Of a stretch of DNA of 64,000 bases, positions 1 to 9,077 are shown in pieces (the stretch's first letter is position 1; each line of letters begins with the position of its first letter). The notes beneath the pieces are model-generated. The model made no database searches. It saw nothing but the letters and a program-made list of their open reading frames with translations, and was not told the origin of the DNA. The translations under genes and the position numbers were made by a program. The stretch covers positions 62,001-126,000 of the forward strand of contig NZ_QOCG01000031.1 in NCBI RefSeq assembly GCF_003318235.1, in the 5' to 3' direction. The stretch is from Loktanella sp. D2R18 (GTDB lineage Bacteria > Pseudomonadota > Alphaproteobacteria > Rhodobacterales > Rhodobacteraceae).

Positions 1-313
1 CACCAAATAACATGCTTGAGAAGATGTTGACCATGGCGAGGCCGCCTTTGAAATGCCCTACCAGCGCCTGCGCCAATTTGACAAGGCGTGTCGCAATGCC
101 GCCGTGCAGCATCAACTCCCCCGCAAAGACAAAGAACGGGATCGCCAGCAATGACTTGGCTGTGATGCCAGCAGTCGCCTGTTGGAACGTCGTCAAAAGA
201 CCGAAGCTATCGTACCACATTGCGGACGCAGCAGCGATACCCATTGCAAAGGCGACAGGCAGACCAATAACGACACCGGCGCCAAAAACGCCTAACAAAA
301 TGAGCAGGCCCAT
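1..313 (-). CDS. dctM: TRAP transporter large permease DctM, partial (N-terminal 104 residues)
   Basis: This is the N-terminal end of the large membrane subunit of a tripartite ATP-independent periplasmic (TRAP) transporter; the gene runs off the left edge. The visible protein begins MGLLILLGVFGAGVVIGLPV, a hydrophobic first segment. It continues with the family-typical stretch LLAIPFFVFAGELM, followed by GGIATRLVKLAQALVGH. DctM normally has about 430 residues and 12 membrane segments and carries out Na+-coupled transport of a carboxylate or sugar acid delivered by DctP. The start codon (complement of 311-313) lies one base after the dctQ stop, so the two are translationally coupled. Family is certain; substrate is unknown. 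Confidence 0.93.
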   Translation of the reverse strand, partial: MGLLILLGVFGAGVVIGLPVAFAMGIAAASAMWYDSFGLLTTFQQATAGITAKSLLAIPFFVFAGELMLHGGIATRLVKLAQALVGHFKGGLAMVNIFSSMLFG

Positions 314-314
314 A

Positions 315-866
315 CTATAAGTTCTCCGTTTCGATCGGGTCGTTTGAGAATGGCTCTTCGGGCAACCATGTGGAAAATGTCAGGATGCGCGATATGGCGC
401 GCATGCCCGCAAATATAAAGATCAGCCCGCCGAATATGCAGATAGCCGCTGACCGGATGCTTTCGGGAACGTCAAGCATCGGGATGAGTGAGTCCCAACC
501 AAAGGCGACCCAACGCCAACTGGACACCATCATAACGAGCCCAAAGGCGGCAACGATCAAATCAATACTCACAATGAGTACTTTTTGAATCATTACAGGC
601 ATCATGTCGCGAAAAACTGTCACGCCGAGGTGGGTGTTATTTCTGACGCCGGCTGCGGCGCCAAGAAAGACGATATAGCAGATCAGAACAAAAGAGAGTT
701 GTTCAACCCAGGTCGGGGAATCGTTAAGTACCTTTCGGCCAAACGCCAACCAGAAGTACGTCACGATCAGGATGACCAATGAGATTGAGGCGATAAAAAT
801 GCAGAGCTTTTCGACGGCTCCAAGCACCTTTTCGATCCAGTTAAGAACCGCTCTACGGCTAGACAT
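315..866 (-). CDS. dctQ: TRAP transporter small permease DctQ
   Basis: The protein has 183 residues and four hydrophobic segments (roughly residues 18-38, 52-72, 90-115 and 140-160), the normal size and topology of the small TRAP subunit, which pairs with DctM in the inner membrane. The motif FGRKVLNDSPTWVEQLSF after the first segment is typical: a loop with Trp-Val-Glu before membrane segment two. The gene sits between dctP and dctM in the order P-Q-M. It probably shares the dctP promoter. A stem-loop lies in the dctP-dctQ gap. Confidence 0.93.
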   Translation of the reverse strand: MSSRRAVLNWIEKVLGAVEKLCIFIASISLVILIVTYFWLAFGRKVLNDSPTWVEQLSFVLICYIVFLGAAAGVRNNTHLGVTVFRDMMPVMIQKVLIVSIDLIVAAFGLVMMVSSWRWVAFGWDSLIPMLDVPESIRSAAICIFGGLIFIFAGMRAISRILTFSTWLPEEPFSNDPIETENL

Positions 867-903
867 ACTCGCCTCGTGTGTTGTTTTGATGGGGAATTAG
901 GAA

Positions 904-934
904 GGGCGGCTCGCGTGAATATCGCAAGCCGCCC
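904..934 (-). promoter_or_regulatory. Intercistronic stem-loop between dctP and dctQ
   Basis: An 8-bp perfect inverted repeat, GGGCGGCT (904-911) and AGCCGCCC (927-934), is extended by GCG/CGC after a single mismatch. It lies just after the dctP stop, and no long U-run follows on the minus strand. Hairpins in this position commonly stabilise the mRNA of a binding-protein gene or partially end transcription, giving more DctP than membrane subunits. The inverted repeat is seen directly; the role is inferred. Confidence 0.55.
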
Positions 935-949
935 AAAGATGTGCCGCGC

Positions 950-1933
950 TTATTCAGCGTTGCGGATCAGGTTTACCAGATCAGTCAGGTCAGGGTTTTC
1001 TGCTAGGAAGCCTTCGTATACTGGCGCCATTGCGTCTTGGAATGGGCCTTTGTCAGCAATCGTGTTGACGACTGTTCCGCCAGCTTGAACGATTTCCATA
1101 GAAGCCGCCTCACGTGCTTGCCACAGTTCACGCTGCAAGATTGCAGAGTTGTGACCAGCTTCTTTCAGGATTTCCTGCTGCTCAGCAGACAGACCATCGA
1201 AAGTGATCTTGGACATGCACAGGCACTCAGGAATGATCAGGTGCTCTGTAAGCGAGTAGTAAGAAGCAACTTCAAAGTGACTTGTTGATTCATATGATGG
1301 CGGATTGTTTTCCGCACCGTCAACAACGCCAGTCTGGATCGACTGATACACTTCGGCGAATGCCATTGGTGTTGCGTTGCCGTCCATTGATTCAACCATC
1401 TGAACGAACAAATTGTTGTTCATAACGCGAATTTTCAGACCTTCTACGTCTGCAGGCGTGTTGATTGGACGGACAGAGTTATAGAAAGACCGTGCGCCAG
1501 CATCGTACCAGCCCAGTGGTTCGACACCACGGGCGCGCATGCCTTCAGAGATGGCTTCGCCAACTTCACCGTCCATCATTTCATACATCGCTGGGATGGA
1601 TGGGAAGATGAATGGCAGTGAAACAACGTTTGCTTCTGGAACAGACGTGCCGAACGGGCCGAGGCTGAATTCACCGAAGTCGATGACGCCAAGACGCAGC
1701 TGTTCGATCGCATCAGGCTGGCTGCCCAAAACGCCGTTGTGGAATGTTTTTGCGGTCAATTCACCGCCGGTGCGTTCTGCAACTTCGGCAGCGAATGATT
1801 CCATCGCGATAGAAACCGGATAGTCTTCGACGTGGATGTTCCAGCCGCGCAGCTCTTCGGCTGAGGCCCCAGTCGCTGCAAGTGCAAGGCAGCTGCCAAG
1901 AACGGCACTGCGAAGTGTGAATGATGTCGTCAT
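950..1933 (-). CDS. dctP: TRAP transporter substrate-binding protein DctP
   Basis: This is the periplasmic solute receptor of the TRAP system. I place the start at the ATG complementary to 1931-1933, preceded by GGAGGATCAC; the longer frame (to 2005) adds 24 residues that overlap no ribosome site. The 327-residue product starts MTTSFTLRSAVLGSCLALAA and has an Ala-Ser-Ala cleavage site. The family core LKIRVMNNNLFVQMVESMDG, with the conserved Arg that binds the ligand carboxylate, and the GVVDGAENNPPSYES region are both present. Substrate is probably an organic or sugar acid. The shared palindrome with the alginate operon makes a uronate plausible, but this is inference. Confidence 0.93.
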   Translation of the reverse strand: MTTSFTLRSAVLGSCLALAATGASAEELRGWNIHVEDYPVSIAMESFAAEVAERTGGELTAKTFHNGVLGSQPDAIEQLRLGVIDFGEFSLGPFGTSVPEANVVSLPFIFPSIPAMYEMMDGEVGEAISEGMRARGVEPLGWYDAGARSFYNSVRPINTPADVEGLKIRVMNNNLFVQMVESMDGNATPMAFAEVYQSIQTGVVDGAENNPPSYESTSHFEVASYYSLTEHLIIPECLCMSKITFDGLSAEQQEILKEAGHNSAILQRELWQAREAASMEIVQAGGTVVNTIADKGPFQDAMAPVYEGFLAENPDLTDLVNLIRNAE

Positions 1934-2010
1934 GTGATCCTCCCAGATACAAATATGGTTTGCGCCCCCCACCGGCACGGAAAAGAATCCGTCCGATTGC
2001 GCCAACAGGT

Positions 2011-2042
2011 ATACTAGTATGCTCTTAGCGAAGCGGTGTCAA
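2011..2042 (-). promoter_or_regulatory. dctP promoter with GntR-type operator ATACTAGTAT
   Basis: On the minus strand a perfect -35 box TTGACA (complement of 2037-2042) is followed 17 bp later by TACTAG as the -10. The -10 lies inside a perfect 10-bp palindrome, ATACTAGTAT (2011-2020). A repressor bound here would cover the -10. The same palindrome occurs exactly at 3613-3622 and 8193-8202. The transcript would have a leader of about 75 nt before the dctP start. The sequence elements are directly visible; assignment to a GntR protein is inferred from neighbouring genes. Confidence 0.65.
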
Positions 2043-2084
2043 ACAAACCGTTGCAAAAACCCGATTTGCGCAGCAAAATCCTTG

Positions 2085-2603
2085 TTAAGCAGTGCCGCGC
2101 GCGGGGCGATCATTCACTTTGGTAAAGATCATACCGTCAAGAAGTTCTGCTAAATCCGGACGCGCAGAAGGGCCATTCGAGATTGCAACAATCACAAGGC
2201 TACCGTCTGGACGAATCACAAAGATGCCCGGTTCAGCAAAGCGGCGATCTGTTTCGCCGCTCGACAACGGGTCAGACATATAGACGCCAAGCTGCGTCAT
2301 ATGGGCTTCTGATAGGTCATATCCGATATCAAATTCCCAGCCAAATTCGGCCTGATCAGCCGCAGCTTTTTCAAGGGGATCCGCAGATACAACCGCGATA
2401 TCAAACCCTGCATCGGCCCACGCGCCGCGCATGTCGTTCAAAGTGTTCAGATACTTTTTGCAGCGCCCGCAATGCTTACCGCGATACACAACAAACAAGG
2501 TCCAGTTCTCACGCGGGCCACCGACTGTCAGCGTGCCGCCACCGAGTTTAGAAAATGACATTGACGTAAGAATGCTACCCGCGATTGGTTTTGGTGTTGG
2601 CAT
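2085..2603 (-). CDS. Thioredoxin-fold, AhpC/Redoxin-like protein
   Basis: The protein has 172 residues with a redoxin-type core: LFVVYRGKHCGRCKKYLNTL places a CGRC motif at the N-terminal end of a helix after the first strand. FDIAVVSADPLEKAAADQAE resembles the peroxiredoxin/AhpC second half, and PGIFVIRPDGSLVIVAISN is the typical cis-Pro strand region. There is no signal peptide, so it is probably cytoplasmic. The start is supported by GGGGAG about 10 bases upstream. It lies between dctP and gntR on the same strand. Function is probably peroxide or disulfide reduction; a specific substrate cannot be assigned. Confidence 0.75.
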   Translation of the reverse strand: MPTPKPIAGSILTSMSFSKLGGGTLTVGGPRENWTLFVVYRGKHCGRCKKYLNTLNDMRGAWADAGFDIAVVSADPLEKAAADQAEFGWEFDIGYDLSEAHMTQLGVYMSDPLSSGETDRRFAEPGIFVIRPDGSLVIVAISNGPSARPDLAELLDGMIFTKVNDRPARGTA

Positions 2604-2700
2604 CTGATCTACTCCCCTTTTTTCTGATCACATAGCGGAGCCTAGCGGGTCAAGCTCTGGGATACCAGTTCACAAATTCAGTCAAAATTCACATTCTCGT

Positions 2701-3384
2701 TTAGGGCTCGAAATAATCGGGCTTATCTTTAAAAATCGCATCGATTGTCGCATCAAGCCGCGCCAGGTGAATGCGCCCGATTGCGACAGCCCCTTCGGCA
2801 TCAGCTGCGGATACGCGCTCAGCGATTTTTGTATGATCGTCAAGCAGCTCTGGCATCCGATCCTCTTTTGATAGGCTCAGCATACACAGGCGATCAACGT
2901 TCGCTTTTTCGGCTGAGATAAGCTCAAACGCAAAGTCGACCTTGGCCGTTTTGCACAGAATGTTATGGAAGGCATAATCAAGCTTGCCAAATTTTTCGTA
3001 GCTTCCGGCCTCAACCGCTAGCGCCTGTTGCGCAAGATTCGCGTCAAGCGCAGTCTTCGTGGCAGCTGTGGCATTTTGAGCAGCACGGCGCATGACCTCA
3101 GATTCAACGCTCATGCGGACAAACCGCGATTTCGCGATTTCGCGGCGCGAGAAACGCTTCACCTCGGTTGCTTTTTGCGGCTGGATTAGCAACAGCCCCA
3201 AATTCGCCAATCGGCTGAACGCATCGCGCACTGGCTGGCGCGATACGCCAAATTGGGCCGCAATTTCCGCTTCGGAAATTTTGTCTCCGGGCAACATCTC
3301 AAGATTGTTGATCGCACCATAAAGCGTTTCAAAGACGACATCGACGCTCGTCTTGCGTTCTTTGGTGCGGGCTGTTGCTGTCAT
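2701..3384 (-). CDS. GntR-family regulator, FCD subfamily
   Basis: The protein has 227 residues. An N-terminal winged helix (about residues 12-80) contains ISEAEIAAQFGVSRQPVRDA, the standard GntR recognition region. A C-terminal FCD effector domain follows (about residues 85-215), with the expected metal or ligand positions (Asp and His in LDYAFHNIL, His in DDHTKIAERV, His in GRIHLARL). GGAGG lies upstream of the ATG. It is probably the regulator of the adjacent TRAP operon through ATACTAGTAT sites at 2011 and 3613. Its recognition helix is nearly identical to that of the GntR at 34158-34862 (both contain GVSRQPVRDAF), indicating paralogues. Confidence 0.9.
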   Translation of the reverse strand: MTATARTKERKTSVDVVFETLYGAINNLEMLPGDKISEAEIAAQFGVSRQPVRDAFSRLANLGLLLIQPQKATEVKRFSRREIAKSRFVRMSVESEVMRRAAQNATAATKTALDANLAQQALAVEAGSYEKFGKLDYAFHNILCKTAKVDFAFELISAEKANVDRLCMLSLSKEDRMPELLDDHTKIAERVSAADAEGAVAIGRIHLARLDATIDAIFKDKPDYFEP

Positions 3385-3761
3385 CGTCTTGTCCTCCGGT
3401 TCGGAAAGGGAATAACTTGAGTTTCAACAATTGGCCAGAGTTTCGCTGGTCGGCACATGGAAAGCTGAGGCATTTTCCCCGCCATCACATTAGCTAGCGC
3501 AAATATCGCGCATTATAGGTATCCGCCCCGCGCAACCGTTACTGTTGCTAGCCCCAAAACTCCCTCCCAAGAATTTGTGTAGTGGCTGCGCATCACAACC
3601 GCCCACGCAGCGATACTAGTATGTCACCGTCTCAAAAGCGAGCCTTCTATTTTTACTTGCAGAATTGGAATCGAAAGCGACATTTGTTTGTTACAGAAGT
3701 TTCATATCTGGGGCTACGAATTCAATTGACCTGCGACTAATTACTCCAATATTCATGAAAT
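3385..3761. other. 377-bp divergent intergenic region between gntR and arsRC
   Basis: This non-coding stretch separates the minus-strand gntR from the plus-strand arsenic operon. It contains the ATACTAGTAT palindrome at 3613-3622 and an AT-rich inverted repeat overlapping the arsRC start codon. No additional open frame with a ribosome site and no RNA gene is apparent. Confidence 0.6.
3613..3622. promoter_or_regulatory. Palindrome ATACTAGTAT, second copy
   Basis: This is an exact copy of the 10-bp palindrome found in the dctP promoter and upstream of the alginate operon; all three share a following G (ATACTAGTATG). Unlike the other two, no good -35 element sits 17 bp upstream on either strand. 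It is 229 bp upstream of the gntR start and 140 bp upstream of arsRC, so autoregulation of gntR is the most likely role. Confidence 0.5.
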
Positions 3762-3763
3762 AT
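3749..3763 (+). promoter_or_regulatory. Candidate ArsR operator overlapping the arsRC start
   Basis: The inverted repeat ATATTCATGAAATAT has arms ATATT/AATAT around an 8-bp TTCATGAA palindrome. It ends on the ATG of arsRC. AT-rich imperfect palindromes of this form are typical ArsR/SmtB binding sites at arsenic promoters, so autorepression is likely. No ribosome-binding sequence is visible before the ATG, so the message could be leaderless. Confidence 0.45.
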
Positions 3764-4598
3764 GGAATCATTACTTACAGATCGCCTTTCTACCCTTAGC
3801 CACCCGCAACGCATGGCGGTCTTTCGGTTGCTCATGCGTCGGTGTCCAGATGCTTTGCCTGCGGGTGAAATCGCATCGGTGCTTAACCTCAAACCGAGCA
3901 CGGCATCGGTCTATCTTTCGGCCTTGACCAAAACCCAACTGATCACGCAGCAGCGCAAAGGAACGCAACTGCTTTATTCCGTCAATCTGGCAACGGCCCG
4001 CGATGTTGTTGCTGGCCTTTTCCTCGATTGTTGTCGCGGACGGGCAGATCTTTGCCCGCCATCTTACTCAGATCTTTTAAATGGGCTTCCTCAAATGACT
4101 GACAAAAAATTCAATGTGTTGTTCGTATGTACGGGCAACTCAGCGCGATCCATCTTTGCCGAAACAATTTTGCGGGATATGGCTGGCGATCGGTTTACGG
4201 CCTATTCGGCTGGCACGATGCACCGGTCTGAACTGAACCCGCTTGCGGTGGAAATGCTTCAGGCGAAAGGCCACGACATTTCGTCGCTTCGGTCTAAAAA
4301 TGTAAACGAATTCCAGCAAAACGACGCGCCAAAGATGGATTTTGTTTTCACCGTCTGCGACCAGGCTGCCAACGAAGAATGCCCAACATGGCCCGGTCAA
4401 CCAATATCAGGGCATTGGGGTATGCCCGACCCGGTAAAGGCCGAAGGCACCGAAGCCGAGAAACGGCTGGTGTTCCATCAGACCTATGGCGCGCTGCATA
4501 ATCGGTTGCAGTCTTTCACAGCATTGTCACTAAACCTGTTGGATCGTGCCGCATTGCAAAAACAAGTCGATGACATCGGCAAACTTGAACAAGAATAG
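3762..4598 (+). CDS. arsRC: ArsR repressor fused to ArsC-type arsenate reductase
   Basis: This 278-residue protein joins two normally separate functions. Residues 1-100 are an ArsR/SmtB winged helix ([20 protein letters not shown] as the DNA-binding region) ending in [11 protein letters not shown], whose Cys90, Cys91 and Cys98 are plausible As(III) ligands. Residues 113-278 are a low-molecular-weight phosphatase-type (thioredoxin-coupled) arsenate reductase with the loop [12 protein letters not shown]; Cys123 is the nucleophile. The reductase makes As(III) for Acr3. An internal Met112 ([10 protein letters not shown]) could start a free reductase. The first ATG fits a usual ArsR N-terminus. 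It is the first gene of a four-gene operon. Confidence 0.93.
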   Translation: MESLLTDRLSTLSHPQRMAVFRLLMRRCPDALPAGEIASVLNLKPSTASVYLSALTKTQLITQQRKGTQLLYSVNLATARDVVAGLFLDCCRGRADLCPPSYSDLLNGLPQMTDKKFNVLFVCTGNSARSIFAETILRDMAGDRFTAYSAGTMHRSELNPLAVEMLQAKGHDISSLRSKNVNEFQQNDAPKMDFVFTVCDQAANEECPTWPGQPISGHWGMPDPVKAEGTEAEKRLVFHQTYGALHNRLQSFTALSLNLLDRAALQKQVDDIGKLEQE

Positions 4599-4608
4599 GA
4601 CGATCAAA

Positions 4609-5607
4609 ATGGTGACTTACGCGTTGAACGGATTGGGCCGCATGGGCAAGCTGGCCTTGCGCCCATTGATTGAAAGCGGTGCCGAGATTGCATTTATTAA
4701 CGACGCGCTAGGCGATCCGACGATGCACGCGCATTTGTTGGAATTCGATTCCGTTCACGGGCGGTGGCCAGCCACATTCGCCGCTGATGACAGTGCGATC
4801 ACGATTGATGGCATACGTATTCCGGTCACAAACACGCGCGACTTGGCAAGCCTGCCACTTGGTGGGGTGGATGTGGTGATTGATTGCACCGGCGCGTTCA
4901 AGACTGAGGCCAAGCTTGCCCCCTATTTCGCTGCTGGCGTTCAAAAGGTTGTTGTATCTGCACCCGTCAAAGACGGGCCAACGGCCAACATCGTTTACGG
5001 GGTGAATGACGACATTTATGACCCTGAAACTCACAGCATCGTTACCGCAGCCAGTTGCACAACGAACTGCCTTGCCCCTGTGGTGAAAGTACTGTTGGAA
5101 AATATCGGGATCAAGCACGGGTCAATCACCACAATCCACGATGTGACCAACACCCAAACCATTATCGACCGTCCAGCCAAAGACATGCGGCGTGCGCGAT
5201 CGGCCTTGACCAACTTGATCCCAACTACCACAGGGTCAGCGACAGCAATCACACTGATTTACCCAGAGTTGGCCGGCAAATTAAACGGCCACGCTGTACG
5301 TGTGCCCCTGTTGAATGCATCTATTACGGACTGTGTGTTTGAAATGGCGCGTGAAACCACAGCAGAAGAGGTGAATGCTTTGTTCAAAGCTGCCGCTGAA
5401 GGCCCGTTGCAAGGAATTTTGGGCTATGAAACGCGACCTTTAGTGTCATCAGATTACACTAACGATCCGCGCAGCAGCATCATTGATGCGCCATCCACAA
5501 TGGTGGTGAATGGCACGCAACTGAAAATCTATGCTTGGTATGACAATGAATATGGTTACGCGAACCGACTGATTGATGTGGCGCTGATGGTCGGTAGCAA
5601 GCTGTGA
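4609..5607 (+). CDS. gap: ArsJ-associated glyceraldehyde-3-phosphate dehydrogenase
   Basis: The product is a 332-residue GAPDH. I use the ATG at 4609 ([20 protein letters not shown], the start of the NAD-binding Rossmann fold) rather than the longer frame from 4546, which overlaps arsRC. The catalytic motif [11 protein letters not shown] is intact, as is [12 protein letters not shown] near the C-terminus. In ars operons this enzyme uses arsenate in place of phosphate to make unstable 1-arseno-3-phosphoglycerate, which ArsJ exports. The direct 4-bp overlap with arsJ supports this role over glycolysis. Confidence 0.93.
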   Translation: MVTYALNGLGRMGKLALRPLIESGAEIAFINDALGDPTMHAHLLEFDSVHGRWPATFAADDSAITIDGIRIPVTNTRDLASLPLGGVDVVIDCTGAFKTEAKLAPYFAAGVQKVVVSAPVKDGPTANIVYGVNDDIYDPETHSIVTAASCTTNCLAPVVKVLLENIGIKHGSITTIHDVTNTQTIIDRPAKDMRRARSALTNLIPTTTGSATAITLIYPELAGKLNGHAVRVPLLNASITDCVFEMARETTAEEVNALFKAAAEGPLQGILGYETRPLVSSDYTNDPRSSIIDAPSTMVVNGTQLKIYAWYDNEYGYANRLIDVALMVGSKL

Positions 5608-6869
5608 CACGCCCCACCGGATTTGCCGCCTATATGGTTGTGACTGCCGCCTATTGGGCGTTCATGCTGACAGATGGCGCGTTGCGGATGTTGGTGCTTT
5701 TGCATTTTCATACGCTTGGATTTTCGCCCGTGCAGCTGGCCTATTTGTTCGTGCTGTATGAAATCGCGGGTGTTGTGACCAACCTCTCTGCGGGATGGAT
5801 CGCGGCACGGTTTGGGCTGACGGCAACGCTTTATGCGGGTCTAACACTGCAGGTTTTGGCACTTTTGGCGCTCGCGCAGCTGAACCCGGCTTGGGGGATC
5901 ACCGCGTCTGTTGTGTTCGTTATGTTGGTCCAAGGGTTGTCTGGGGTCGCCAAAGACCTTGCCAAGATGAGCTCAAAAAGTGCCGTGAAAATCTTGGCGC
6001 CTAGCGAAGGCGCGGGGCTGTTTCGCTGGGTCGCTGTGCTGACCGGGTCCAAGAACGCGGTGAAAGGTGCCGGGTTTTTGCTGGGTGCCGCAGTGCTGGG
6101 GCTATTTGGCTTTGTGCCATCTGTACTGGTCATGGCGGCGATTTTATTTGTGATCTTGATCGGCGCTGTGATCGGGATGCCCACAGGCCTACCCGTCGGG
6201 CGAAAAGATGCGAAATTCACCGAAGTTTGGTCCAAAAATCGCAATATCAACTGGCTGAGCGTCGCGCGGATGTTCTTATTCGGCGCGCGCGATGTCTGGT
6301 TTGTCGTTGGCATTCCGATTTATTTCTATGCTGTTTTATCTGACGGCAGCCATGACGGGAACCGCAATGCCTTCTTTATGATCGGCACATTTATGGCAGT
6401 TTGGACGATCCTTTACGGGCTTGTCCAAGGGGGCGCACCTCGCATTTTGCGCGCGGCAACAAGGTCTGAGACTGAAATGCTGGCTCAGGCAAAGCGCTGG
6501 GTGGCGATGTTAATCGTGGTCCCCGCGCTATTGGCGGCTTTGGTTTGGATCACGCCGACGCCTTCCACTCCGCTCACAGCGACAATCATTGTCGGGTTGT
6601 TGATATTTGGTGCGATCTTTGCGGTGAATTCATCGCTACATTCCTATCTAATCCTGAATTTCACCGATGCAAAACGAGTCACGATGGACGTCGGATTTTA
6701 CTATATGGCGAATGCTGTCGGGCGGTTGATCGGAACGGTTTTGTCAGGGCTGACCTATCAAGTCGGCGGATTGCCATTGTGTCTTGGCGCTGCCGCCGCA
6801 ATGATTGGGCTAAGTTGGCTTGGAGTCGCACAGTTGCGACCCACCCAAACCCATGAGGCGCAGACATGA
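5604..6869 (+). CDS. arsJ: ArsJ, organoarsenical (1-arseno-3-phosphoglycerate) exporter
   Basis: This is a 421-residue major facilitator superfamily protein with about 12 hydrophobic segments. It starts at GTG 5604, overlapping the GAPDH stop as GTGA. Family-typical features are the N-terminal [20 protein letters not shown] and the loop [12 protein letters not shown] after segment four. Together with the preceding GAPDH it gives an arsenate resistance route that does not need reduction of arsenate. The ATGA overlap with acr3 shows tight coupling. Confidence 0.93.
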   Translation: MTRPTGFAAYMVVTAAYWAFMLTDGALRMLVLLHFHTLGFSPVQLAYLFVLYEIAGVVTNLSAGWIAARFGLTATLYAGLTLQVLALLALAQLNPAWGITASVVFVMLVQGLSGVAKDLAKMSSKSAVKILAPSEGAGLFRWVAVLTGSKNAVKGAGFLLGAAVLGLFGFVPSVLVMAAILFVILIGAVIGMPTGLPVGRKDAKFTEVWSKNRNINWLSVARMFLFGARDVWFVVGIPIYFYAVLSDGSHDGNRNAFFMIGTFMAVWTILYGLVQGGAPRILRAATRSETEMLAQAKRWVAMLIVVPALLAALVWITPTPSTPLTATIIVGLLIFGAIFAVNSSLHSYLILNFTDAKRVTMDVGFYYMANAVGRLIGTVLSGLTYQVGGLPLCLGAAAAMIGLSWLGVAQLRPTQTHEAQT

Positions 6870-7876
6870 ATATTTTTGAAAAATACCTGTCGATCTGGAT
6901 TGGCTTGGCGATGGTCGGTGGGATTATTCTGGGCAATATCGCGCCGGGGTTGGTTAGCGGGGTCGCGGCGGCGGAATTTGCCAGCGTGAACCTTGTCGTT
7001 GCAGTGCTGATTTGGGCGATGGTCTATCCGATGATGGTCGGGGTTGATCCAAAATCGCTACGCGACGTCGCCAAACAACCACGCGGGCTATTCATCACCC
7101 TCGTGGTCAATTGGCTGATCAAACCGTTCACGATGGCCTTGTTAGCGGTGTTGTTTTTCAAATATATCTTTGCACCTTGGATCCCCGAAGAAGACGCGAC
7201 GCAATATATTGCGGGGCTGATTTTGCTCGGGGCGGCCCCCTGCACCGCGATGGTTTTTGTCTGGTCGCAGCTCACCAAAGGCGATGAAACATATACGTTG
7301 CTGCAAGTATCCGTGAACGACCTGATCATGGTGATCGCCTTTGCGCCGATTGTTGCGTTCTTGCTGGGGGTCACTGATATCACCGTGCCTTGGTCGACGC
7401 TGGTCTTATCGGTTGTGCTGTTTATCGCGCTGCCGCTTGTCGCAGGCCTGATCACACGCGCAAAATTAAAATCTGAAACGGCAATCGCGGTGTTTCAAAC
7501 CAAAGTAAAACCCTATTCCATCGTCGGCTTGATCGTGACGGTGATGATCCTTTTCGGGCTGCAAGGGCAGGTGATTGTCACTAAGCCGCTGATCATCGTG
7601 CTGATCGCAGTGCCGATTATTCTGCAAAGCTACGGCATTTTTGCAATCGCTTATGCCGCTGCTTTCGCGATGAAAGTCCCGCACCGTATCGCAGCCCCTT
7701 GCGCGTTGATCGGCACTTCAAACTTCTTTGAGCTCGCGGTTGCGGTCGCAATCAGCCTGTTTGGGCTGCATTCCGGGGCGGCGTTAGCCACGGTTGTGGG
7801 CGTGCTTGTCGAGGTGCCTGTCATGCTGACACTTGTTGCATTCGCAAACCGCACCCGATCACGGTTCGCAGCCTGA
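6866..7876 (+). CDS. acr3: Acr3-family arsenite efflux permease
   Basis: The protein has 336 residues and about 10 membrane segments (bile acid/arsenite symporter fold). The diagnostic motif [15 protein letters not shown], containing the conserved Cys of Acr3, is present, as is FVPNDL-equivalent [12 protein letters not shown]. The C-terminal region [18 protein letters not shown] is also typical. It exports As(III) produced by the ArsC domain of the first gene. The operon therefore combines reduction plus As(III) export with the ArsJ route. No clear terminator follows. Confidence 0.94.
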   Translation: MNIFEKYLSIWIGLAMVGGIILGNIAPGLVSGVAAAEFASVNLVVAVLIWAMVYPMMVGVDPKSLRDVAKQPRGLFITLVVNWLIKPFTMALLAVLFFKYIFAPWIPEEDATQYIAGLILLGAAPCTAMVFVWSQLTKGDETYTLLQVSVNDLIMVIAFAPIVAFLLGVTDITVPWSTLVLSVVLFIALPLVAGLITRAKLKSETAIAVFQTKVKPYSIVGLIVTVMILFGLQGQVIVTKPLIIVLIAVPIILQSYGIFAIAYAAAFAMKVPHRIAAPCALIGTSNFFELAVAVAISLFGLHSGAALATVVGVLVEVPVMLTLVAFANRTRSRFAA

Positions 7877-8231
7877 TTCAAATAAAAATGCCATTATTCG
7901 TGACGATCTTAGGCCACGTCTATCTACGAAAATCCAGACTCGTGTTCATTACTTTAGCGTGATTCTATCGGCATTTCTTGAAAAAAATACCCCGAATACC
8001 CTCACCCTAGGTGTGCATTCATTTTCTAAATCTAAATTGCCGCTGGCCCTTGTCGTAGTTAAATTTCTGACGCAGATTATGCTTAATTGATTGTAATACA
8101 AAAGAAAAATTACGTATCGCATCAAAGTTAATCGTCAAGGTGTATATACCTAAGGTTGCAAAGATTTATGTTGAGCGATTGGATTAACTGATATACTAGT
8201 ATGACATTCATACCTTGGGAGGGGGATTGAA
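7877..8231. other. 355-bp AT-rich intergenic region before the alginate operon
   Basis: This region is distinctly AT-rich and has no convincing gene. Near its 3' end it holds a near-palindrome AGGTGTATATACCT (8138-8151), then a promoter whose -10 is embedded in ATACTAGTAT (8193-8202), then GGGAGGGGG before the gntR start. No obvious arsenic-operon terminator is present in the first 100 bases. Confidence 0.5.
8171..8202 (+). promoter_or_regulatory. Alginate-operon promoter with operator ATACTAGTAT
   Basis: TTGAGC (8171-8176) is followed after exactly 17 bp by TACTAG (8194-8199), inside the palindrome ATACTAGTAT (8193-8202). The geometry is identical to the dctP promoter at 2011-2042. The gene immediately downstream is a GntR regulator, so autorepression with induction by a uronate-type ligand is the simplest model. 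Elements are visible; the binding protein is inferred. Confidence 0.65.
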
Positions 8232-9077
8232 ATGTCTGCGCAAATCGCCAATCCACCTGTGGGTATGCCAAGCGCAGCGCGCTTGCAGGATTTGCTTGAT
8301 GGGGTGGCACTTGATGCAGCCAAACCGCTTGCGTCACAGATCTATGAATTGCTGCGCAGCTTTATCATTTCGATGAAACTCACGCCCGGCTGCGCCCTTT
8401 CCGAAAAAGAGATCGGTGCGCTGCTGAACGCAAGTAAAACGCCCGTACGCGAAGCCATCATTCGGCTGGAAGGCACGGGGCTGGTCAATATTGTTCCGCA
8501 AAGCGGAACCTATGTCGCACCGCTAAATGTTGAAGGCTATATTTCGGCATGCTTCACCCGCCTGCACTTGGAAATCGGCGCAGTCCGCGCGGCCGCTAAA
8601 TCAAAAGGACGGCACGCATTCGTTTCGGTTTTTGAAGACCTTTTGGCCCAGCAGCAATCAGCCTGGGACAAGGACGATTTTGAAGCGTTCTTTCATCTTG
8701 ATGAAGCATTGCACAAAGAATTCTTTCGCGCAGCAGAGGTTCCTGACGTTTGGGAAACCATGCGCCGCACGCAAACAGACGTGTACCGCGTGCGCCACTT
8801 GCGGCGCATTCGAAATATTCGCAACGGTGCGAAGGTCATCGCGGACCACAAGGCAATTATTGGCGCAATTCTGGACGGCGATGCGGATGGCGCGCAGGCC
8901 GCGCTCATTGGGCATATCGGGTCGCTTGAGGAAAAAATTAAATCCTTGGCTGATCAGCCAGAGTTGATGCGCACCATCGAAATTCTAAACACAACGCGCC
9001 CACGTTCGCGGCGCAAAAAAACGAACCTGTCGGGCTCCGAACAGGTCACGGAGGAAACATGTCAGGCGTCGTACTAG
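8232..9077 (+). CDS. GntR-family regulator (FCD type) of the alginate operon
   Basis: The protein has 281 residues. The winged helix is preceded by an N-terminal extension of about 30 residues and contains LSEKEIGALLNASKTPVREA (about residues 55-75). The FCD domain (about 100-240) carries FHLDEALHKEFF and the later His residues ADHKAIIGAIL and IGHIGSLEEKI. A Lys/Arg-rich tail (PRSRRKK) ends the protein. A strong GGGAGGGGG ribosome site precedes the ATG. It overlaps algS by 19 bp and is first in the operon, so it probably controls alginate uptake genes. The recognition helix differs from those of the two other GntR proteins in the window. Confidence 0.9.
   Translation: MSAQIANPPVGMPSAARLQDLLDGVALDAAKPLASQIYELLRSFIISMKLTPGCALSEKEIGALLNASKTPVREAIIRLEGTGLVNIVPQSGTYVAPLNVEGYISACFTRLHLEIGAVRAAAKSKGRHAFVSVFEDLLAQQQSAWDKDDFEAFFHLDEALHKEFFRAAEVPDVWETMRRTQTDVYRVRHLRRIRNIRNGAKVIADHKAIIGAILDGDADGAQAALIGHIGSLEEKIKSLADQPELMRTIEILNTTRPRSRRKKTNLSGSEQVTEETCQASY

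Noticed and set aside
12-320. Plus-strand frame of 102 codons at the left edge
   Set aside because: It is opposite a well-supported DctM N-terminus coupled to dctQ.
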